From Coemansia sp. RSA 922 (Eukaryota; Kickxellomycota; Kickxellomycetes; Kickxellales; Kickxellaceae): 26,793 nt of DNA. The stretch spans positions 1 through 26,793 of the forward strand of contig JANBQS010000197.1 of assembly GCA_027577415.1 (NCBI GenBank), in the 5' to 3' direction. The position numbers and the translations under genes were made by a program. The notes beneath the pieces are model-generated. The model was not told the DNA's origin and did no database searches. It worked only from the letters and a program-made list of their open reading frames with translations. This document shows positions 18,618 to 26,793 of the stretch, one piece after another (position 1 is the first letter of the stretch; every line of letters starts with the position of its first letter).

Positions 18618-19449
18618 ATGTCGCCAGATAAATCCTTCTTTGACGCAACTCTGGCGCAGCTTTCTCAGCTATCGACGCTGCGAGCTCTAGTGGCTGATGC
18701 CAAAGTACCTGCTGGCTCTCGGTATCCGCCAAAGAACTACGACTTTAAGGCAAGTACCACTAATTGTCTACGTAGAGGTTATGTCGATAAGAGCATATCT
18801 AATTCACTGAATGTCTGTTTGCAAATGGTAGATGCCAGCGATTCAGTCAATGATATTGCCACCCGAGGAGCGCGAAGACTATTATTCGCTGACGTTCAAG
18901 ACGTTGAAAGCGCCCGTGCAAAAGTTTACTCTGCACACGTCGTCAATTCGCACGGTGGCGCAAGTCAAGCGTCACTTGGCACGGGTATCCAATATCCCTG
19001 TAGCCAATATGCGCTTGGTGCTTGGCGGCAAGGGTCTCGTAGATACCAAGCTCATTGGCGACTATGCGATCCCAGAAGACGCAGTTATCCAGATTATCAG
19101 CAAACCGCCCGTCGCTGGTGAAGCTGCCAATGCCGAGTCGGCCACTGCTGCTGCCGATGAGGCTAATCCGCTCTCGAGCGTTCTCAACCAAGAGAACGAA
19201 AGGGAACTGGCGAAAGAAGAGACTGTGCCGATCGTCGCCGAAGAAGCAGATGACAGCACTTCTGAGGATAACTTGGTTAAACCTGCCGAGAGCTATACTA
19301 GTGAGACCATGGAGCAGCTAAGCGAGAGAGACAGCGTGTTCAGAACCAAGTTGCGTGAGTTGGTGGACAGTCAGTTCAGCAAGGGTCAGGCCCAAAGGCT
19401 AGCAGAGGATCTAGACAAGTTTTTTGACACAAGCTTCGCCATTTATTAG
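18618..19449 (+). CDS. Get5/Mdy2-like ubiquitin-like protein (GET pathway)
   Basis: Two exons, 18618-18749 and 18832-19449, joined in phase 0 to give 249 residues. The N-terminal segment (SFFDATLAQLSQLS...YPPKNYDFK) corresponds in position to the Get4-binding region of Get5. A ubiquitin-like fold at about residues 62-138 starts YSLTFKTLKAPVQKF and includes LVLGGKGLVDTKLIGDY and AVIQIISKP, matching the Get5/UBL4A pattern. A disordered acidic linker follows. The C-terminus (RTKLRELVDSQFSKGQAQRLAEDL) resembles the Get5 homodimerisation helix bundle. Get5 bridges Get4 and Sgt2 in delivery of tail-anchored proteins to the ER. An unspliced reading of exon 1 runs into another frame that loses the UBL, so the intron is needed. 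The stop is 44 bp from the convergent URA2 stop, so the 3' UTRs probably overlap. Another UBL protein remains possible. Confidence 0.7.
18750..18831 (+). other. 82-nt GC-AG intron in the Get5-like gene
   Basis: The donor AAG/GCAAGT fits the GC-donor consensus exactly. CTAAT and CTGAAT branch-like motifs occur at about 18799-18813, and the acceptor is GGTAG/ATG. Removal joins the exons in phase 0. The alternative GT donor at 18754 pairs only with a CCAG acceptor at 18838, which is less convincing. Confidence 0.6.
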
Positions 19450-19493
19450 CGAAAAAAATATCACTAAAGAAAATATACTATTATACTTTTGGT

Positions 19494-22400
19494 TTAAAAG
19501 TTGCGGCAAAGCACGAGAGCCAACAAGGCCATACGAACAAACATGCCGTACTGCATTTGTCTGAAATAAGCGGCACGCTGGTCAGTATCGACTTCAGGCG
19601 CGATCTCAGTAACTCTCGGCAACGGGTGCATGACGATCATATTGCGCTTGCACTTGCGCATAACTTCGTTATCGATGACGAAAGCGGATCTTGTACGCTC
19701 ATACTCTTCTTCGTTATCGAATCTCTCCTTCTGGACACGAGTCACATAGAGGACATCGGTCTTGGCCAGAACGGCGTCAGTAAGCTCAGTAAACTCGTGC
19801 TGCTCGACATAGGGCGCGCGCAGAGCCACGTCGCGCTTAATAGACTCGGGCATGGCCAAAGACGCAGGCGAGACGTAGTTCAAAGTGACGTTCTTGTACT
19901 GCGAGAGGACACGAGCGAGAGAGTGCACAGTGCGGCCGTTCTTCAGATCACCGACCAGAGTGATTGTCAGTCCGTTGACGGTACCCAGTTCCTCACGGAT
20001 GGTGAATGTATCGAGCATGGCTTGCGACGGGTGCTCGCCGATACCATCTCCGGCATTGAGCACGGGGATGTTGGCAAAGCGAGCAGCACCCTGAACGGAT
20101 CCTGGCTGTGGGTGACGGAGCGTAATGATATCGGCATAGGAACCGAAAGTACGCACGGTATCCTCCAAAGTCTCTCCCTTGGCCACAGACGAAGACTCGC
20201 TGTTGGCTGTGAAGACTTGGCCTCCTAGACGCAGCATGGCGGTTTGGAAGGAAGACGAGGTGCGGGATGACGGCTCATAGAACACAGCAGCCATTACGCG
20301 ACCGGTGAGCAAAGGAAGCATGCCGGAGCGCTGTACCACGGTACGCATCTCTTGTGCAACAGCGAAGAGCAAGTGCAAGTCCTCGCGTGTGAACTGGCGA
20401 ACACTCAGAACGTGCTTCATGTAGAACGGGTTCTGGTTGCCGTGACGCGCCATGACATCCGCCAAACGGCTCTCTGGCAGTGGCCGCTCAATACGGGTGA
20501 CCAGAGCGGTCTCATCAACAGCCAGGGGCTGGACGTCTACACCGGCAGAAACAGCGTCGACCTCGTCGATGGTATCGACCTCGATCGCCGGCACTACAGC
20601 AGGCGACATAGCCAAGCTAGACTTGCGCGCATGCACAGTTGGTCTAGCCTCAGCAGCGGTCTTGACCGAAAGCGCGCCAGCAGCCATCGCCGGAGGCTGA
20701 GCAAACTGCTTGCCGCTGGGGCCAGAGCTCATAGTGCGCAGGACATGGCAGAGATCGCGGCCAACGGGTGCAAGCCCTTGGTCGTAGAACATACCGTCGA
20801 GGAGTAAGGTCTTTCCGCGCATAACGACACGATGCACTGCACAGTGCGCAGGCTTGGCCAAAATGTCAGGGAACCACTTGGCGTCATCGGACTTTGGCGG
20901 GATACGCACCAGGCGGTCACGGTGGATCTCGACGTAGGTGTCGGGCTGCTCGGGCAGGCCAAAGATGCGGCGCGGCGCGTTGCAGAACCGCTCGACGACG
21001 TCTGTCGAGGTCAAGCGGCCCTCAGACACAGCGGTGTACAACAGAGGCAATACCAGCTGGTAGCCCAGCGTAGCAGGGTTGACGTCCTTGACACCGGCGG
21101 CCTTAGCAGCCTGGGCGGGCAGAGTGCCGACGGTGAAGCAGTCGATGGCCGGCAGACGGCTCCACAGCGGCTGCACATTGGACTGTAGTCCCTCAATGGC
21201 GGGCAGGCGGTCGGCAAAGAGCGCATAGACAGAGACGTCGCAGGTGGCGCAGAGTCCACGGGCACGGCTGAGGTCTATCAGATCTAGATCCTCGGGAGTA
21301 CGCACATCAGTGACGTGGATCTGGCGCGAGAACAGCGAGGCCAGAAGGAGCATCGTGGCGAGGTCATTGCCTGAAGCATTAGTGATGACGGTAGAGTTTT
21401 GTGGCCACGCCTTAAAGTGCTCAGATACCGCGCTGTACTTGTCCACGTGCACAGGATGGCTCCGGTCAAACGACACATAGAGAATTGGCGCGTCGGCGCT
21501 CAATGCCGCAGCAGCAGCGGGGTTGGCTTCGGTAGCCGCAATCTCGACGACATAGTCCGTGTGCGCGTGGCCACGGCCCGCGCTCTTAACCTTAGACACG
21601 CTCTGATCGCCAGTGGTCGCAAAAGCGTCGGCTCCATGGGCTGAGATTCCAAGCATAGTGAATCCACCACAGATAGCCGCCCTCGTCGCCTGCTCAAACC
21701 CGTCTCCGCCAGGCAGCAGCGCTGTAATGTTGACCAGGCCAGGCAGCACGGTGGTCCGGTGCGATGTAATGTAGTCGACGCTCTCGATCTCCCACTTGTC
21801 CATAGAGAAGCGAGCCATGGCCTCGATGAACATCTTGGCGCACTTGACGTTCGTAATCAGGGGCACCGAAAAGTCAATAGCCATACGACGGCTGCGATAT
21901 CCGTTGCTGACGTAGGTAGCGGGTCTGCGGAAGCTGTTCTTCGAGGGCAAGTTGATGTACAAGTCAATCTTGTTGCTCGACAAGTATTCCTCCAGACTGT
22001 AGCCCTCGCGAGCCTTATCAGCCTCCAGGGCGGTGACATCGATGCCGTGTTCTTGGATGAAATCGGCGGTACCAGGAGTGGCAAACAACTTGAATCCACT
22101 CTCGAATATACGGCGCACCGAGGGCATCATCTCGACCTTCTCCTTGTAGGAACCAATCGACAGCAGGATGTTCTCCTTGGGTAGGCGGAACCCGGTAGCC
22201 AGCATAGCCTTCAAGTAAGCATCGTACTTGTCGCGACCAAAAGCAGCGACCTCACCCGTCGATGCCATCTCAACTCCCAGAATGGGGTCGGCGCCCTGCA
22301 AGCGCGAGAAGCTAAACTGAGGCACCTTGACGCCGACGTAGTTCAGGCGCTGGCCACGGTTCGGGTATGGAACGACGGGCAAGCCAAGCATAGCCTTGGT

Positions 22401-25400
22401 AGCCATCTCGATGAGATCGACGCCAGTGACCTTGCTCACAAAGGGGAACGAGCGAGCGGCACGCACATTGCACTCAATGACCTTGATCTCGTTATTCTTG
22501 GCCATGAACTGAATGTTGAAGGGTCCTGTAACCCGCAGCGCCTGTCCAATAGCCGCCGTTGCATCGCCAATCTTCTTCACGGTGACTGGATCCAAGTCCT
22601 GTGGGGGCTGGACCAAAGTAGCGTCACCCGAGTGCACACCAGCGTTCTCAACGTGCTCAGACACGCAGTGCATGATGAGCTTACCGTCAAGCGCCACGGC
22701 ATCAACGTCGATCTCCTTGGCCTCCTCAATGAACTTGGTGATGACCACAGGGTGGTCGCGCGACATAGTAGCGGCCTGGTTCAAGTAGGTCTTGAGATCC
22801 GTAGCCGTCGACACAACGTTCATCGCAGCTCCTGAGAGAACGTACGAAGGGCGCACAAGCACGGGGTACCCGACTTCATCGCAGAAAGACTCTGCGTCCT
22901 CGTACTGCGTCAGCTCACGCCACTGCGGCTGGTCAACGCCGATCTGGTCGAGCATACGCGAGAACTTGTACCGGTTCTCAGCACCGTCAATGTTCTCGGG
23001 GCTGGTACCAAAGATCTTGACCTTGTTACGCTGCAGACCCAGGGCGATGTTGTTGGGCGCCTGACCACCCATGCTGATAATAACGCCGGCCGATGCCTCT
23101 GCCTCGTAGATATCCATGATACGCTCCAGAGTAATGTTGGAGAAGTAAAGGCGATCAGCCTCGTCGTAGTCAGTAGACACGGTCTCGGGGTTGTAGTTGA
23201 CCATGATGGTCTTAAATTGGTTATCGCGCAACGTGCGGATAGCGCGCACAGCACACCAATCAAACTCGACGGAAGATCCAATACGGTAGACTCCAGATCC
23301 GAGAACCATGACGCCGTTATCGACAAACTGCACGTCATGCTCAGAGGCGTTATAGGTAATGTAGAGATAGTTCGTGTGCGCCGGGAACTCTGCCGCCACA
23401 GTGTCGATTTGCTTGACAAAGGGCGTGATGCCATAGCCAGTACGAGTATTGCGGACCTGCATCTCGTTACGCTTAGTGAAGTGGGCGATACCAGAGTCCG
23501 AGAATCCTTGCTGCTTGGCGTAGCGCAAAAGATCGCGGGGGATAGACTGGTCAGCAGCAAAGGTCTGCAGACGACGCTCAGTCTCGACCAAGCCGCGCAG
23601 CTTGCACAGGAACCAGCGATCGATGGCCGTCAGCTGGTGGATCTCATCCACAGTGTAACCCATGTGGAAGGCATTGGCGATAGCAAACACGCGCAAGTCG
23701 GTGGGCTTGGTCAGCTCCTCCTCGATAGCCTCCTTGGTCTCTGGCACATAGCTATTGCGACTGAATCCGTCAAAGCTCGTATCGACCGACCGGATAGCCT
23801 CCTGCATCGTCTCCTCAAACGTACGACCAATAGCCATGACCTCGCCCACAGACTTCATGGCCGACGACAGGTTCTTGCTGACGCGGTCGAACTTTTTCAA
23901 ATCCCAACGCGGGATCTTGACAACGACATAGTCCAAGCTGGGCTCAAAGCACGCCGTAGTCTCACGAGTCACGCTGTTACGGATCTCGTTAAGCGGGATG
24001 CCCAGACCCAGTTTGGCCGCCACAAACGCCAGCGGGTAGCCGGTAGCCTTGGAGGCCAGCGCAGAACTGCGGCTCAACCGAGCGTTGACCTCGATGATGC
24101 TGTACTCGCGGCTATGCGGGTTAAGCGCATACTGGATATTGCACTCACCGACGACACCCAAATGGCGGATAACGTTGACGGCCGTAGTGCGCAGCATCTG
24201 GTAGTCCTCGTCGCTTAGAGTCTGGCTAGGCGCCACGACAATAGAGTCACCGGTGTGGATACCCAGAGGATCAAAGTTCTCCATGTTGCACACAGTAATA
24301 CAGTTGTCGAAGCTGTCGCGGACCACCTCGTACTCGATCTCCTTCCAGCCCTTCATACTGCGCTCGACGAGTACCTGTGGCGACGCGGCGAATGCCTTGC
24401 GACACAGTGCGACAAGCTCCTCCTCATTCGAGGCAAACCCAGAGCCCAATCCACCCAGTGCGTAGGCAGCGCGGATAATCAAGGGGTAGCCAATATCGTT
24501 AGCAGCAACTACGGCTTCCTCGATGCTGTTGGCGGCATGAGACTTTGCGCACTTCTCGCCGATCTCGGCCATAGCCGACGCAAACAGCTCACGATCTTCG
24601 GTGACCATGATAGTCTCGATCTGCGTACCCAAGACCTGAACGCCAAGTCCCTCAAACTCGTCGCGGAGCTTGACACCAATGTTGAGCGCAGTCTGGCCAC
24701 CAAACGTGCAGTAGATACCGTCAGGCCGCTCATGCAGAATAACCTTGCGCACGCAGTCGGGAGTAACAGGCAAAAAGTAACACTTGTCGGCAAGTCCCTT
24801 CGAGGTCTGGATAGTAGCAATGTTAGGGTTGATGAGGATAGTGTAGATGCCCTCCTCCTTCAGCGCCTTGATAGCCTGGGAGCCCGAATAATCGAATTCA
24901 CCGGCCTGGCCAATGCTCAAACCGCCAGAGCCCAAGACCAGAACCTTGCGGATACGCCGGCCATTGACAATACGACCAGACTTGTCAGAATCATCGGCTG
25001 CCAGCTCAAGCTCCCACTGCTCGCGCTGCTGGCGACGCGCCTGTGCAGCCTCGGCACCGGGGAACTCGACAGGGCCCTCGACCTTGCCCGTAGACAGGCA
25101 GCGAGTAACCGTGCTGATAAAGATATCAAACAGGACCTCGGTATCGCGTGGTCCCGGATTAGACTCGGGGTGGAACTGGACCGAGAAGTAGGGCAACTCG
25201 GTGTGGTAAATACCCTCGTTGGACCCATCGTTGGCGTTGACAAACAGCTCCTTGACGCTAGGAGGCAGAGTCTCGGCCTTGACGGCGTACCCGTGGTTCT
25301 GCGACGTAATGTAGCAGCGGCTAGTCAGCATATCTGTACAAGGGATGTTCTGTCCACGGTTACCATACTTCATCTTCTCGGTCTGCGCACCCGATGCCAA

Positions 25401-26618
25401 AGCAAACACTTGGTGACCGAGGCAAATACCAAAGATAGGGAACTTTTTCAGGGCGAGTGCCTGCTTGACGCGCTCGATGGTAGCAGTGATCGTTGTCGGG
25501 TCACCAGGTCCGTTAGACAGGAATAGACCGTCCATGGGCTCAGCCAAAAAGTCGTGGTCCCAGGGGACAACTAGCAGCTCGACGCCGCGCTTGACAAAGC
25601 AGCGGATCTGGTTATACTTCATACCAATATCGACCGCCACAATACGCACCGTACGTCCATCCGGCCGCTTCAGCTCTGTACCAGGAGCAGGCGAGTACAA
25701 AGTAGGTGTCTTGCACGATACTTCAGCCACCAAGTTAGTGGCGTTGGGATCGACCCACGCCACGTTCTGATACTCGGGCAGAACGGCCGCAGCCACATCA
25801 TCGTCATCCCCAGAGGCGTGGTAGCTGCTAGCACCGACCACGGAGGTGGGGAACAAGATCTTGCCCAACATCACGCCCTCCTCGCGAATGCGCTTAGTGA
25901 TCGCACGAGTATCGACTCCGTAGATGGCAGGAATGCCCTCGCGCTTGAGCCATTCGCCCAGGCTCGAGCTAGCCAGATGGTGCGAGAACTCGGCCGAGGC
26001 CTGGCCAACGACAAGCGCCGCAACGTGGATCTGGTTCGACTCAAAGTACGCCGGCAGGCCATTGAGCAAAGGATCGGTCTCCTCAAGGCTGGGCACACCA
26101 TAGTTACCGACCAACGGGTATGTGAGTACTAGAATCTGTCCGCGATACGAGGGATCCGTCAACGACTCTGGATACCCAACCATACCTAAGATTCCCAATA
26201 ACCCGGATACGAAAACAAAGATTAGTCCCGATGCACAAACAAAAAAAAAAACAAAAGGGGGAGAAAAACCTTATCTCACTAAGCTCAAAGTAGATTGATC
26301 TGCAGCACCCCCAATCAAAATAAAAAAGTATTAAAAAGTTGACGAGTACTTACCAGTCTGGAAGACACATTCACCGGAAACGGACTTGACTTCTGCGCCA
26401 AACGAGTGTCCTTGAAGAATAGCACCATCCGTAAGAACGAGGGTCGCCAGTGTAGGCGCCTGCTCAGCGGCAGCCTCGATCTCTGCCGGTGTCTTGGCCG
26501 CACCGTTAGGTCCATAGCTAGGTGTAGCCGCCGTGCAAGGCGGAGTAATAGTCGCGGTAGGTACCGGCGACGCCGCCCGAGACTCTTGGACGTTAGTAGC
26601 GACAGGAATAGCAGGCAT
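19494..26618 (-). CDS. URA2: URA2-type multifunctional carbamoyl-phosphate synthase II / aspartate carbamoyltransferase
   Basis: Two exons, 26618-26354 and 26185-19494, joined in phase 1 within the G of [10 protein letters not shown] to give 2318 residues (yeast Ura2 is 2214). A 30-60 residue low-complexity leader precedes the domains. The glutaminase (about 60-455) has nucleophile C343 in GICLGHQ and H427, E429 in FHPES. The CPSase synthetase halves begin at about 504 ([18 protein letters not shown]) and 1050 ([16 protein letters not shown]). A UTP/PRPP regulatory domain spans about 1420-1540. A dihydroorotase-like domain (about 1550-1905) has [14 protein letters not shown] where active enzymes have the zinc-binding HVH, so it is inactive as in fungal Ura2. 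The linker holds RKSS at about 1941, a PKA-type site. The ATCase (2011-2318) has [21 protein letters not shown] and HPLPR. The enzyme makes carbamoyl phosphate and carbamoyl aspartate, the first steps of UMP synthesis. ATG 26618 is the first in frame. Confidence 0.95.
26186..26353 (-). other. 168-nt intron in URA2
   Basis: On the minus strand the donor is ACTG/GTAAGT and the acceptor CTTAG/GTATG, with a branch-like GACTAATC about 40 nt upstream of the acceptor. Splicing joins VFQTG to [15 protein letters not shown], a junction that is continuous in other CPSase small-subunit domains. Confidence 0.9.
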
Positions 26619-26793
26619 TTGTGTCAAAAAGAATCGATCCCTTTAATAACAACCAAAATCTTTTTTTTTTTTTTGTTAAATGAAGATGATGATCAAAGCA
26701 AACACAAAAGTGTAAGGAAAGCCTTGCTCCGAAAAAAAAGTGATAGAGAATATAAAAAAGGTCTACCTCGGAGAAGGAACCCAGACTGCCGTC

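Noticed and set aside
24255..25526. 423-codon open frame on the plus strand, with others at 19557-20228 and 23217-24218
   Set aside because: These are antisense to URA2. Long open antisense frames are expected opposite a GC-rich, codon-biased gene, and they have no domains of their own.
26619..26627. Start of URA2 three codons upstream at 26627
   Set aside because: That codon is TTG. The first ATG in frame is at 26618.
1..26793. CRISPR array, rRNA or tRNA genes, bacterial operon features
   Set aside because: No regularly spaced repeats or conserved RNA cores were seen. The gene structure is eukaryotic, with spliceosomal introns.

Overview
The window looks like nuclear DNA of a filamentous fungus. 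The evidence is a URA2-type pyrimidine gene with an inactive dihydroorotase-like domain, an Sfp1-type zinc-finger regulator, a FunK1 (fungal-type protein kinase) gene, few short introns, and AT-rich spacers with long pyrimidine leaders before the start codons. The combination of FunK1 genes with a family of about 560-residue F-box-like/LRR-like proteins resembles my recollection of Kickxellales genomes (Coemansia and relatives). That placement is an inference, not something the sequence proves.

Layout. From 1 to 3 kb lie an intronless Sfp1-like C2H2 zinc-finger gene and, in tandem, a small secreted Met-rich protein. From 3.0 to 5.7 kb I see no gene. From 5.69 to 6.72 kb there is a decayed member of the F-box-like family. 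From 6.9 to 7.7 kb there is a strong promoter (CCAAT, TATA, pyrimidine initiator) and a good 79-nt intron, but no convincing protein. From 8.4 to 9.6 kb (minus) is an Old Yellow Enzyme of the YqjM class. From 10.7 to 18.4 kb is an accessory island: an F-box-like gene interrupted near its 5' end by a 318-bp insertion, a minus-strand FunK1 remnant, a FunK1 gene with degenerate catalytic motifs and a late in-frame TGA, and an intact minus-strand F-box-like gene. From 18.6 to 19.4 kb is a two-exon Get5/Mdy2-like ubiquitin-like gene with a GC-AG intron. From 19.5 to 26.6 kb (minus) is the two-exon URA2 gene, about 2318 residues, whose stop is 44 bp from that of the convergent Get5-like gene.

How the parts relate. 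URA2 catalyses the first two committed steps of UMP synthesis. The Get5-like protein would serve tail-anchored protein targeting. The Sfp1-like factor would control growth or ribosome genes. These and the OYE gene are conserved functions surrounding an island of lineage-expanded families. Three F-box-like copies (one intact, one interrupted, one decayed) share a core signature (YP.[ND]DD..FRGN) and a C-terminal motif. Two FunK1 copies lie among them (one remnant, one pseudokinase-like). This is birth-and-death evolution caught in several stages. The most notable single observation is the 318-bp insertion at 10755-11072: removing it with one copy of a 4-bp duplication rejoins the reading frame and brings the protein into register with its paralogs.
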